Shown here: positions 41,756 to 50,009 of the stretch, piece after piece | Numbering within the stretch: position 1 is the stretch's first letter | Layout of the letters: each line of letters begins with the position of its first letter | NCBI RefSeq assembly: GCF_026341855.1 | Contig: NZ_JAPENW010000001.1 | Location: 3,153,001 to 3,217,000 of the forward strand | Length of the DNA: 64,000 nt | Reading direction: 5' to 3' | From: Streptomyces sp. NBC_00568 | Lineage (GTDB): Bacteria; Actinomycetota; Actinomycetes; Streptomycetales; Streptomycetaceae | The notes under the pieces: generated by a model | Told to the model about the DNA's origin: nothing | Seen by the model: the letters and a program-made list of their open reading frames with translations, nothing else | Database searches by the model: none | Translations under genes and position numbers: made by a program

Positions 41756-42349
41756 ATGACCACACTCGTCTGCACGAGCGCCTCGGACGCCGCCACAAGG
41801 GCGACGCAGACCCGTCCGTACGCGTCGTTCTCGTCGTACATGAAGGCCCGCCAGTCGGCGCTGCTGCGCACCGCCCGGTCGCTCACCGCGAACCCGAGCG
41901 ACGCGGAGGACCTGCTGCAGACGGCGCTGGCGAAGACGTATGTCGCCTGGGACCGGATCGAGGACCACCGGGCGCTGGACGGCTATGTGCGGCGGGCGCT
42001 GCTGAACACGCGGACGTCGCAGTGGCGCAAGCGCAAGGTCGACGAGTTCGCCTGCGACGAGCTGCCGGAGCCGGAGGGGCTGCCCACCGCGGACCCCGCC
42101 GAGCAGCAGGCGCTGCACGACGCGATGTGGCGGGCGATCACCAAGCTGCCGGCGCGGCAGCGGGCGATGGTGGTGCTGCGCTATTACGAGGATCTGAGCG
42201 AGGCACAGACGGCGGAGGTGCTCGGCGTCTCCGTCGGCACGGTCAAGTCGGCGGTGTCCCGCGCGCTGGGCAAGCTGCGCGAGGACCCTGAGCTGATCCC
42301 CGACCGTCAGGAAGCGCCCCGACAGGTCGCCGAGCAGGCCCTTCGCTGA
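41756..42349 (+). CDS. SigE-family ECF RNA polymerase sigma factor
   Basis: A 197-residue sigma factor. Region 2 (ALLRTARSLTANPSDAEDLLQTALAKTYVAWDRI) and region 4 (LPARQRAMVVLRYYEDLSEAQTAEVLGVSVGTVKSAVSRALGKLR) are complete and region 3 is absent, as in group 4. No anti-sigma gene is adjacent on either side, so its control is unclear. Start ATG at 41756, with CCTAGCGTGGAGCC upstream. It lies between the steroid-type operon and the acyl-CoA synthetase gene, but nothing shows that it controls them. Confidence 0.93.
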   Translation: MTTLVCTSASDAATRATQTRPYASFSSYMKARQSALLRTARSLTANPSDAEDLLQTALAKTYVAWDRIEDHRALDGYVRRALLNTRTSQWRKRKVDEFACDELPEPEGLPTADPAEQQALHDAMWRAITKLPARQRAMVVLRYYEDLSEAQTAEVLGVSVGTVKSAVSRALGKLREDPELIPDRQEAPRQVAEQALR

Positions 42350-42371
42350 TCGATCATTCCTGCCCCTAGTG

Positions 42372-42389
42372 ACATACCGCGCGGTATGT
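42372..42389. promoter_or_regulatory. Perfect 18-bp palindrome upstream of the acyl-CoA synthetase
   Basis: ACATACCGC (42372-42380) is followed directly by its complement GCGGTATGT (42381-42389), 61 bases before the synthetase start. The size and symmetry are typical of TetR-family operators of fatty-acid genes. No TetR gene is in the window. Confidence 0.7.
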
Positions 42390-42449
42390 GCGCAGAATCA
42401 GCGCAACCCATTACTACCGCGTAGGCAATGTCGCCCCCGGGAGGACGCC

Positions 42450-44105
42450 GTGCTGAGCACGATGCAGGACGTACCGCTGACTGTGACCCGCATTCTCGTG
42501 CACGGGGCGCTGGTGCACGGAGGTTCGCAGATCACGACTTGGACGGGAGAGGGCGAGCCGCACCGCCGCAGCTTCCGCGAGGCCGGGGAGCGCGCGAACC
42601 AGCTCGCCCACGCTCTGCGTGACGACCTCGGCGTGACGGGCGACGAGCGGGTCGCGACCCTCATGTGGAACAACGCCGAGCATGTCGAGGCGTACTACGC
42701 GATCCCCTCCATGGGCGCGGTGCTGCACACGCTGAACCTCCGCCTCCCGGCCGAGCAGCTCGTCTTCATCGTCAACCACGCCGCCGACCGCGTGGTCATC
42801 GTCAACGGCTCGCTGCTTCCGCTGCTCGCGCCGCTCCTCCCCCATCTCCCGACGGTGGAGCACGTGGTCGTCTCGGGACCCGGCGACCGTTCGCTGCTCG
42901 ACGGGGCGAGCGTGCGGGTGCACGAGTACGAGGAGCTCATCGCCGGGAAGCCGACGGTCTACGACTGGCCGGAGATCGACGAGCGGCAGGCCGCGGCCAT
43001 GTGTTACACCTCCGGGACCACCGGGGACCCCAAGGGCGTCGTGTACTCCCACCGTTCGATCTACCTGCACTCCATGCAGGTGAACATGGCCCAGTCGATG
43101 GGGCTCACCGACCAGGACACCACCCTCGTCGTGGTCCCGCAGTTCCACGTCAACGCCTGGGGCCTGCCGCACGCGACCTTCATGTCGGGCATCAACATGC
43201 TGATGCCCGACCGTTTCCTCCAGCCCGCGCCGCTCGCCGAGATGATCGAGAGCGAGCGCCCGACGCACGCCGCCGCCGTCCCGACCATCTGGCAGGGCCT
43301 GCTCGCCGAGCTGACCGCCAAGCCCCGCGACGTCTCCTCCCTCACCCAGGTGACGATCGGCGGCTCGGCCTGCCCGCCCGCGCTGATGGCCGCCTTCGAC
43401 GAGCTGGGCATGCACGTCTGCCACGCCTGGGGCATGACCGAGACCTCCCCGCTCGGCACCATCGCCCGCCCGCCGGCCCACGCCGTGGGCACGGACGAGG
43501 AGTTCGCGTACCGCCTCACCCAGGGCCGTTTCCCGGCGGGCGTCGAGGCCCGGCTCACCGGCCCCGGCGGCGAACGGCTCCCGTGGGACGGCGAGTCCGC
43601 CGGCGAGCTCGAGGTCCGCGGCCCCTGGATCGCCGGTGCCTACTACGGCGGCGACGGCGCGGAACCGCTGCGCCCCGCCGACAAGTTCAGCGAGGACGGC
43701 TGGCTCAAGACCGGTGACGTCGGCACGATCAGCTCCGACGGCTTCCTGACCCTCACCGACCGGGCCAAGGACGTCATCAAGTCGGGCGGCGAGTGGATCT
43801 CCTCGGTCGACCTGGAGAACGCCCTCATGTCCCACCCGGATGTGACCGAGGCCGCGGTCGTGGCCGTCCCCGACGAGAAGTGGGGCGAACGGCCGCTGGC
43901 CACCGTCGTCCTGAAGGAGGGCTCCACCGCCGACTTCGAGACGCTGCGCGCCTTCCTCGCCGAGGAGGGCAAGATCGCCAAGTGGCAGCTCCCCGAGCGC
44001 TGGACGATCATCGAGGCGGTCCCGAAGACGAGCGTCGGCAAGTTCGACAAGAAGGTGCTCCGCAGGAAGTACGCGGAGGGCAGCCTGGACGTGACCAAGC
44101 TCTAG
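42450..44105 (+). CDS. Long-chain fatty-acid--CoA ligase (FadD-type)
   Basis: A 551-residue adenylate-forming enzyme activating a carboxylic acid to its acyl-CoA via an acyl-AMP. Motifs are MCYTSGTTGDPKGVVYSH (ATP/AMP binding), HAWGMTE, GWLKTGDVGT, IKSGGEWISS and the C-terminal lysine region KTSVGKFDKK. The length is standard. The GTG at 42450 is preceded by GGGAGGACGCC. Its context, after the igr-like operon, suggests activation of a steroid- or lipid-derived acid, which is inference. A palindromic operator lies just upstream. Confidence 0.95.
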   Translation: MLSTMQDVPLTVTRILVHGALVHGGSQITTWTGEGEPHRRSFREAGERANQLAHALRDDLGVTGDERVATLMWNNAEHVEAYYAIPSMGAVLHTLNLRLPAEQLVFIVNHAADRVVIVNGSLLPLLAPLLPHLPTVEHVVVSGPGDRSLLDGASVRVHEYEELIAGKPTVYDWPEIDERQAAAMCYTSGTTGDPKGVVYSHRSIYLHSMQVNMAQSMGLTDQDTTLVVVPQFHVNAWGLPHATFMSGINMLMPDRFLQPAPLAEMIESERPTHAAAVPTIWQGLLAELTAKPRDVSSLTQVTIGGSACPPALMAAFDELGMHVCHAWGMTETSPLGTIARPPAHAVGTDEEFAYRLTQGRFPAGVEARLTGPGGERLPWDGESAGELEVRGPWIAGAYYGGDGAEPLRPADKFSEDGWLKTGDVGTISSDGFLTLTDRAKDVIKSGGEWISSVDLENALMSHPDVTEAAVVAVPDEKWGERPLATVVLKEGSTADFETLRAFLAEEGKIAKWQLPERWTIIEAVPKTSVGKFDKKVLRRKYAEGSLDVTKL

Positions 44106-44234
44106 AACGCCACGGGGCGGCCACGGCCGGCCCCGAGGACCGTCACACGTACGCCGGGCGGGCGCCCCACGGCCCCCGCCCGGCGTACGCGCGTTTCATG
44201 GCCGTAGGCGCCGTCCGTGCCCGGACGGCGCCCG

Positions 44235-47200
44235 CTAGTTGGTGCCGATGCGGGCCAGCAGGTCGACGATCCGGTCCTGGACCTCGTCGCTCGTCGAGCG
44301 CTCCGCGAGGAACAGCACGGACTCCCCCGCGGCCAGCCGCGGCAGTTCGGCCGGGTCGACGGCGGCGGTGTAGACGACGAGCGGAGTGCGGTTCAACTGC
44401 CCGTTCGCCCGCAGCCAGTCGACGATTCCGGCATGCCGGCGCCGTACCTGCAGCAGGTCCATCACCACGAGGTTCGGCCGCATCTGCGAGGCCAGGGTGA
44501 CGGCGTCCTCGTCCGTCGAGGCGCGCGCGACCTGCATCCCGCGCCGCTCCAGCGTCGCCGTCAGCGCCAGTGCGATCTCCGCGTGCTCCTCGATGAGCAG
44601 CACCCGCGGCGGGTGCTGCTCGGAGTCGCGGGGCGCGAGCGCCTTCAGGAGTACGGCGGGGTCGGCGCCGTACGCCGCCTCGCGCGACGCCTGTCCGAGC
44701 CCCGCCGTCACCAGGACGGGCACCTCGGCGGCGACAGCGGCCTGGCGCAGCGACTGCAGGGCCGTGCGGGTGATCGGGCCGGTCAGCGGGTCGACGAACA
44801 GCGCGGCCGGGAACGCGGCGATCTGCGCGTCGACCTCCTCGCGCGAGTTCACGATGACGGGCCGGTAGCCGCGGTCGCTCAGCGCCTGCTGGGTGGTGGC
44901 GTCGGGCGCGGGCCACACGAGCAGCCGCCGCGGGTTGTCCAGCGGCTCCGGGGGCAACTCGTCGTCCACGGGCCGCGGCTGCGGCTGGTCGGCGACCTCG
45001 ACGGCACCGCCGGGACCGTCGAGCGGCTCGGGGCCCTCGGCGGCGTTCTCGTCCGGTGCCCCTATGGCGTACGACCGTCCGGCGCCCTCGGTGGCTCCGG
45101 GGAGCCGGGAGCCGGGACCCGCCGGGCCGCCCTGCGGGAGCGAGCGCGCGGCCGTCTCCGGCTGTTCGACGACGGGCTGGGGCGGGGTGCCGAGCTTGCG
45201 GCGGCGGCCCCCGCCGTTCGCCTGGTGCGGGGGAGGCGTCGGGGCCTGGACACCGCCACCCGGCTGGGCCGCCGCGACCTGGCGGGCGAACGGAACGCCC
45301 TGGCCGAGCGTCCGCACACTTATGGCACGGCCCTGCGTCCCATGGGAGTCGGCCTGAGCGGACGCGGGCGTCGCCTCGGCGGGCAGCGGCTGGGCGACCC
45401 GCGGCGCCGGGCGCTCCGGGGGCAGCGGGGCGGGGATCGGCTGGGCCGGGGCCGCCGCGTTCGCCGCCGGGAGCGCGGGCTGCGCGGTGCCGGGCGGCAC
45501 CGGGCCGCCGGAGGCCGGGGCACCCGTGCCCGAGGCGTTGCCGGCGCCGGAAGCGGTGTTCGCGTCGGGCCAGGGCTGGGGAGCCGGAGCGGGCGCGGAA
45601 CCCGGAGCCACGGGGACGGCACCGGCCTGCGCGGCGACGGCGGGCTGCCCCGGGGGAACGGGCTGACCGGCGGTGACCCCGCCCGGGACGCCCTGCGCGG
45701 GAATCCCCTGAGCGGGAAGCCCCTGTGCCGGAACGGTCTGGCCGAGCGCCGGGACCGCCTGTGCGGGCACCGGCTGTCCGGGAACGGCCTGCGCCGGGAG
45801 CGCCTGCGCGGGTGTCCCGGCCGACTGGTCCGGGGCCGCGAGCTGACGGGCACGCCGACGGCCCGTCGGGGCCGACACGGGGTGCGGCTGCGGCGGGGTG
45901 TGATCGTCGTCGGGGCTGTGCCGCATCGCGTCATGGCGGCCGTCGTCGGCCTGACTGTGACCGGACGCGCCCTGGCCGCCGGACTGCTGAGCCAGCGCGA
46001 CCTGGGCCTGCGCCGTCTGAGCGGCCTGCGCCTGAGCCGCCTGCACCTGGGCTGCCTGGGCCTGAGCCGCCTGGGCCTGGGCGGCCTGCGCCTGGGCCTC
46101 GGCCTGGACGTACTCCGGCGAGCGGTCCGCCTCCGCCGGCGGCAGGGCGAACACCGTACGGGAGCCCGTCTCCTGCGCGGCGGCGGCACGCTCGGCCGCA
46201 GCGGCCAGCGCACGGCGGCGCCGCCCGGTCGGCTGCCCCGCGTCCGCGGCGGCACTGCCGTCCTCGGCGCCGTCCGGCGCGGTCTCCACCGCGCCCGGAG
46301 CGGCCTGTGCACCGGGCGCGGCCGGCAACGCCGCGGGCAGTGCGTGCTGTTCGCCGTCCCGGCGCGCGCGTCGTCCGGAGGGCACCGGCACCCCCTGCGG
46401 AGGCACCGTCCCGCCCAGCCCGGTTCCCACGGCCGCGGTCCCGGCCCCGTGCTCGCCCGCCATCACGACCGCGCCCTCGGAGACACCGTCGGGCATGCCC
46501 GGTGCCACGTCGTCGCCCGCGCCCTCGACGGGACTCGGCCGGCCACGACGCCGCCCGGTACCGCCGGAGCCGTCACCGGAGCCCTCGGCCGCCGGCCCCT
46601 GCGCGGGAACCGCCTGCTCGCCGGCCGCCTGCTCCTCGGCGGCACGTCGTCGACGGCGCCCGGTGGGAGCGGCCGCACCGGCTCCTGCGGCCTCGAGAGC
46701 CTTCGGGCCGGACTCCCCCGCCGACTCGCTCTCCAGGAAGGCGTCCACGGAGGACCGCCGGGCCCGCCGCCTGCCACCGCTCTGCTGCGCTGCCTGCTCG
46801 GGAAGGGCGACCTCGGTGGAGACCGCCGGTCCGGTGGCGGGCGGAACCGCTCCGGCCCCGTCCCCGATGGGCACCTCGAGGACGAACGCGCTGCCGCTCA
46901 TCCCCGGCACCTCGTGCGTCTGGAGCACACCGCCGTGCGCGCGCACGATCCCGCGCACGATCGGCTCGTGCACCGGGTCTCCCCCGGCGTACGGCCCGCG
47001 CACCTCGATACGGACGACCTCGCCGCGCTGTGCCGCCGCCACGACGACCGTGTTGTCCATGTAACCGCCCGCCGACACCGGCGCGTTGCCGGTCGCGTCG
47101 ACTCCCGCGACGTCCGCGATGAGGTGGGCGAGGGCGCCCGCGAGACGCTGCGGATCGACCTCGGCCTCGATCGGCGGCGCGTGCACGGCGAACTGCACAC

Positions 47201-48515
47201 GTCCGGGCCCGATCAGGTCGACGGCCCCGTCGACACCGGCCGCGACGACGGCGTCGAGCATCACGTTCGTACGGACGATCGTCTCGGCCCCGGAGTCCAG
47301 CCGCTGGTAGCCGAGGACGTTGTCGACGAGCGTCGTGATGCGCGAGTAGCCGGCCGCGAGGTGGTGGAGCACCTGGTTGGCCTCCGGCCACAGCTGCCCC
47401 GCGTCGTCGGCGGCGAGCTTGGAGAGTTCGCCGCGCAGCTGGTCGAGCGGCCCGCGCAGGGACTGGCCGAGGACGGCGAGCAACTGCTCGTGCCGGGCGG
47501 TCAGCGCCTCGTACCGGTCCTTCTCGCGCTCGCCGAGTGCGGCGTACCGCTCGTCACCGGCGGCGAGTTCCTCCTCGTGCCCCTCGCTCAGCTCGGAGAG
47601 CTCGGCGGCGTGCCGCTCGCGCAGCTCCTTGAGTTCGGCGGTGTGCTCCTCGCCGATCCGTTCCAGTTCCTCGGCGTGCCGGGTGGCCGCGGCGTCCTTC
47701 TCCTCGACCAGGGTGTCGTACGGCCGCCGGTCGGTGAAGGTCATGACGGCGCCGACGAGCAGGTCCCCGTCCCGCACCGGAGAGGTCGTCAGATCGACCG
47801 GCACCTTGTCCCCGGACTTCGACCACAGCACCTGCCCGCGGACCCGGTGCTTGCGCCCGGAACGCAGGGTGTCGGCGAGCGGCGACTCCTCATAGGGGAA
47901 GTCCTCGCCGTCCGCCCGCGAGTGCAGGATCAGGGCGTGCAGGTCCTTGCCGCCGAGGTCGCTGGCCCGGTAGCCGAGGATCTGGGCGGCGGCGGGATTG
48001 ACGAGAACGACCCGTCCCTCCGTGTCCGTCCCGACGACACCCTCGGCCGCCGCGCGCAGGATCATCTCGGTCTGGCGTTGCGAACGTGCGAGCTCGGCCT
48101 CGGTGTCGACGGTGCCCGAAAGGTCGCGTACGACGAGCATGAGCAGCTCGTCAGGGGTGGGGCCGTGGTTGTCGTAGGCCTGCTGGCCGTCCTCCAGATT
48201 CGCACTGGTGACCTCGACCGGGAACTCCGTGCCGTCGGTCCGCCGCGCGATCATCCGGGTGGGCTTGGTCCGCCCGCGCTCGTCGGTGGTGTCGGGCCGC
48301 CGCATGGATCCGGGGATCAGCCGCGAGTCGAACTCGGGCAGCAGATCGAGCAGCCCGCGCCCCACCAGAGCCGTGCCCGGGGTCTCGAAGGCCTCCAGGG
48401 CGATGCTGTTGGCGTTGACCACGGTCCCATTGGCGTTGACCAGGACCAGCGCATCGGGCAGCGCGTCCAGTATGGCTGCGAGGCGAGCAGCGCCTCGGGA
48501 TGGCCTGCTGCTCAC
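44235..48515 (-). CDS. Large PAS / kinase-like / tandem receiver protein
   Basis: A 1426-residue signalling protein. PAS domains lie at about 10-120 and 145-255. An Ala/Glu coiled coil (AELKELRERHAAELSELSEGH) runs to about 345, then a histidine-kinase-like core. The dimerisation helix reads GQSLRGPL with Gln351 where the phospho-acceptor His is expected, and the N-box (ALAHLIADVAG) and G1 box have lost key residues. About 650 residues of Pro/Ala/Gln low complexity follow, including AQAQAAQ repeats. Two receiver-like domains end the chain, the last with Asp1353 in VVMDLL. No membrane helix is seen. It may act as a pseudokinase scaffold. Confidence 0.88.
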   Translation of the reverse strand: MSSRPSRGAARLAAILDALPDALVLVNANGTVVNANSIALEAFETPGTALVGRGLLDLLPEFDSRLIPGSMRRPDTTDERGRTKPTRMIARRTDGTEFPVEVTSANLEDGQQAYDNHGPTPDELLMLVVRDLSGTVDTEAELARSQRQTEMILRAAAEGVVGTDTEGRVVLVNPAAAQILGYRASDLGGKDLHALILHSRADGEDFPYEESPLADTLRSGRKHRVRGQVLWSKSGDKVPVDLTTSPVRDGDLLVGAVMTFTDRRPYDTLVEEKDAAATRHAEELERIGEEHTAELKELRERHAAELSELSEGHEEELAAGDERYAALGEREKDRYEALTARHEQLLAVLGQSLRGPLDQLRGELSKLAADDAGQLWPEANQVLHHLAAGYSRITTLVDNVLGYQRLDSGAETIVRTNVMLDAVVAAGVDGAVDLIGPGRVQFAVHAPPIEAEVDPQRLAGALAHLIADVAGVDATGNAPVSAGGYMDNTVVVAAAQRGEVVRIEVRGPYAGGDPVHEPIVRGIVRAHGGVLQTHEVPGMSGSAFVLEVPIGDGAGAVPPATGPAVSTEVALPEQAAQQSGGRRRARRSSVDAFLESESAGESGPKALEAAGAGAAAPTGRRRRRAAEEQAAGEQAVPAQGPAAEGSGDGSGGTGRRRGRPSPVEGAGDDVAPGMPDGVSEGAVVMAGEHGAGTAAVGTGLGGTVPPQGVPVPSGRRARRDGEQHALPAALPAAPGAQAAPGAVETAPDGAEDGSAAADAGQPTGRRRRALAAAAERAAAAQETGSRTVFALPPAEADRSPEYVQAEAQAQAAQAQAAQAQAAQVQAAQAQAAQTAQAQVALAQQSGGQGASGHSQADDGRHDAMRHSPDDDHTPPQPHPVSAPTGRRRARQLAAPDQSAGTPAQALPAQAVPGQPVPAQAVPALGQTVPAQGLPAQGIPAQGVPGGVTAGQPVPPGQPAVAAQAGAVPVAPGSAPAPAPQPWPDANTASGAGNASGTGAPASGGPVPPGTAQPALPAANAAAPAQPIPAPLPPERPAPRVAQPLPAEATPASAQADSHGTQGRAISVRTLGQGVPFARQVAAAQPGGGVQAPTPPPHQANGGGRRRKLGTPPQPVVEQPETAARSLPQGGPAGPGSRLPGATEGAGRSYAIGAPDENAAEGPEPLDGPGGAVEVADQPQPRPVDDELPPEPLDNPRRLLVWPAPDATTQQALSDRGYRPVIVNSREEVDAQIAAFPAALFVDPLTGPITRTALQSLRQAAVAAEVPVLVTAGLGQASREAAYGADPAVLLKALAPRDSEQHPPRVLLIEEHAEIALALTATLERRGMQVARASTDEDAVTLASQMRPNLVVMDLLQVRRRHAGIVDWLRANGQLNRTPLVVYTAAVDPAELPRLAAGESVLFLAERSTSDEVQDRIVDLLARIGTN

Positions 48516-48749
48516 GAGACGCTTCCTCCCTGTTACCGCACCTTGCCGACCGCGGATGCCATCTTGCCAACCGGCCCGCGGCGTGTCACGCGAGGGAGTC
48601 TACGGGCAGTGGTTGCGCTCGCGACGCCGGATGAGAGGGAGGTCGCACACAGATGAGACGCAGAACAGGCGGAGAACCTGTGACCACGCATTTCAGCCCG
48701 CGGAACCGTGAGACCACCGTGACTTCGCCGTGTCCTGAACGGGTCCGCG

Positions 48750-49358
48750 CTATGAGCGGGCGCCGGGCAGCAGCGGCACCAGGGCGTTCCAGCGCGAGAT
48801 CTCGCACCCGTCGGAGCGGTCGTAGCGGGCGTCGACGGGGCGCCCCGCCCAGGTTCCCGTGACATGCGCGGTGGCCGGTCCCCCGTACTGCATCGTGCAC
48901 AGGGTGTCCGGCGGGACCGGGGCGAAGGGGTCCTTGCCCCAGGTGGTCTTCCGGTCCAGCCGGTCGCAGGCCTCCGCCGCGTCCGGATGGCTCCCGCCCG
49001 CGGGGTGGCACGCCAGCTCGAACGTCCCGTCCGCGGCGCCGCCCGCGCCGTGGACCGTCACCGTCAGCCGGTCCACGGAGTCGTCGGGGCGGGCCGGCGG
49101 CGGCATGAGCGCCGGCAGGGCGACGCCGTACGCGGCGGCGGACAGAGAGGACGGTGCGGCGGGGAATGCCGTGGGTACGAGGGAGGTCGCGGGTACGGGG
49201 GACGCCGCGGGCAGCGGGGAGGCCTCGGGCAGCGGGGAGGCCTCGGGTACGGCGGAGGGGGTGCCGGCGATGGAGGGGGTGCCGGCGATGGCGCTGGGCA
49301 CGGCGGAGAGCGCGGCCGTGGCGGACACGGCGGCGGTGAGGAGCAGTCGGCGCAACAT
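48750..49358 (-). CDS. Subtilisin-inhibitor-like (SSI family) secreted protein
   Basis: A 202-residue secreted protein. The signal peptide MLRRLLLTAAVSATAALSAVPSAIA precedes a Pro/Ala/Ser-rich linker built of EASPLPEASPLPAASPV units, then the SSI fold. Diagnostic features are DRLTVTVHGAGG, ELACHPAGGSHPDAAEACDRLD and the disulfide-bearing DTLCTMQYGGP with RSDGCEISRW. SSI proteins inhibit extracellular serine proteases. The reactive-site region around CTMQYGG is shifted from the classical Met-Val pair. Start ATG 49358; the open frame to 49484 has no signal function. Confidence 0.88.
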   Translation of the reverse strand: MLRRLLLTAAVSATAALSAVPSAIAGTPSIAGTPSAVPEASPLPEASPLPAASPVPATSLVPTAFPAAPSSLSAAAYGVALPALMPPPARPDDSVDRLTVTVHGAGGAADGTFELACHPAGGSHPDAAEACDRLDRKTTWGKDPFAPVPPDTLCTMQYGGPATAHVTGTWAGRPVDARYDRSDGCEISRWNALVPLLPGARS

Positions 49359-49516
49359 GACCTGCCTAACGCGAGGCACCCCGCCCGGTTGCGTGCCGGT
49401 GGGGGGCTTTGCCCTGTGGCCTGCCTGCCTAGTACCGTGGGGGGCGATTGGTGACACCGCGCTCGACTGTGTCATCATCTGCACGCACCACTCGCGCTCG
49501 CGTGAGCGGTTGTGCG

Positions 49517-49607
49517 GGAGGCGTCGCCTAGTCCGGTCTATGGCGCCGCACTGCTAATGCGGTTTGGGCCTTCAAGCCCATCGAGGGTTCAAATCCCTCC
49601 GCCTCCG
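49517..49607 (+). tRNA. tRNA-Ser (anticodon GCT), second copy
   Basis: A 91-nt class II tRNA. The acceptor arms are GGAGGCG (49517-49523) and CGCCTCC (49600-49606). The anticodon arm is CCGCA-CTGCTAA-TGCGG with GCT at 49553-49555, the variable arm is long, and the T-arm is AGGG-TTCAAAT-CCCT. Its body differs strongly from the other GCT tRNA at 2823, and the D-arm (GCC...GGC with a 13-base loop) is unusual. Confidence 0.88.
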
Positions 49608-49616
49608 CGCGAAGAT

Positions 49617-49649
49617 CCGAAGCCCCGGTCCGATGGACCGGGGCTTCGG
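49617..49649 (+). terminator. Terminator of tRNA-Ser
   Basis: CCGAAGCCCCGGTCC (49617-49631) and its perfect complement (49635-49649) flank a three-base loop, nine bases past the tRNA. A 15-bp stem with no T-run. Confidence 0.85.
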
Positions 49650-49845
49650 CGTTCCGGGGGTCCGTGAGTGCCGCGGAATGCGTCGGCGTCCAGGGTGTCC
49701 GCGAGCGCCCAGAAGTGCGTTTTCCCAGCTCACAAGGGGCGAGGCAAACGGATTTCACATGGCGGCGGCAGTCATGTAATGTTCTTCCTGTCGCCGCGAG
49801 CGGGGCAAAAGCCCGGGGAGCGAAGACAGAAGCACAACAGAACAA

Positions 49846-49918
49846 GCACTCGTAGCTTAACGGATAGAGCATCTGACTACGGATCAGAAGGTTGCAGGTT
49901 CGAATCCTGCCGAGTGCA
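49846..49918 (+). tRNA. tRNA-Arg (anticodon ACG), integration site
   Basis: 73 nt. The acceptor arms are GCACTCG (49846-49852) and CGAGTGC (49911-49917). The anticodon arm is TCTGA-CTACGGA-TCAGA with ACG at 49879-49881, and the T-arm is GCAGG-TTCGAAT-CCTGC. An integrase gene starts immediately downstream and points toward the tRNA, the classical arrangement of actinomycete integrative elements, so the 3' half of this gene is the likely attachment site. Confidence 0.96.
49879..49918. other. Probable left attachment site (attL) within tRNA-Arg
   Basis: pSAM2-type integrases recombine inside the anticodon-to-3'-end part of a tRNA gene, restoring the tRNA with element DNA. The tRNA here is intact and adjoins int. 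I find no second copy of this segment within the window, so attR and the core length cannot be defined. Confidence 0.5.
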
Positions 49919-49925
49919 CAGCAGA

Positions 49926-49961
49926 CCAGAGGCCCTAAGGATCACTCCTTAGGGCCTCTGG
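49926..49961. terminator. Terminator between tRNA-Arg and the integrase gene
   Basis: CCAGAGGCCCTAAGGA (49926-49941) and its perfect complement (49946-49961) enclose TCAC and are followed by CTTTTG. The 16-bp stem can end the tRNA transcript and, read the other way, the int transcript. Confidence 0.9.
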
Positions 49962-50009
49962 CTTTTGCCTTGACGGCAGCGTTTGACGGCAACCGCCTTT
50001 GCGAGCCGA

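Noticed and set aside
44217..48656. A 1479-codon open frame on the plus strand
   Set aside because: It is the antisense shadow of the PAS/receiver gene. High GC at third positions keeps opposite frames open. Its translation is Arg/Gly/Leu-rich with no domain, whereas the minus frame has PAS and receiver motifs.
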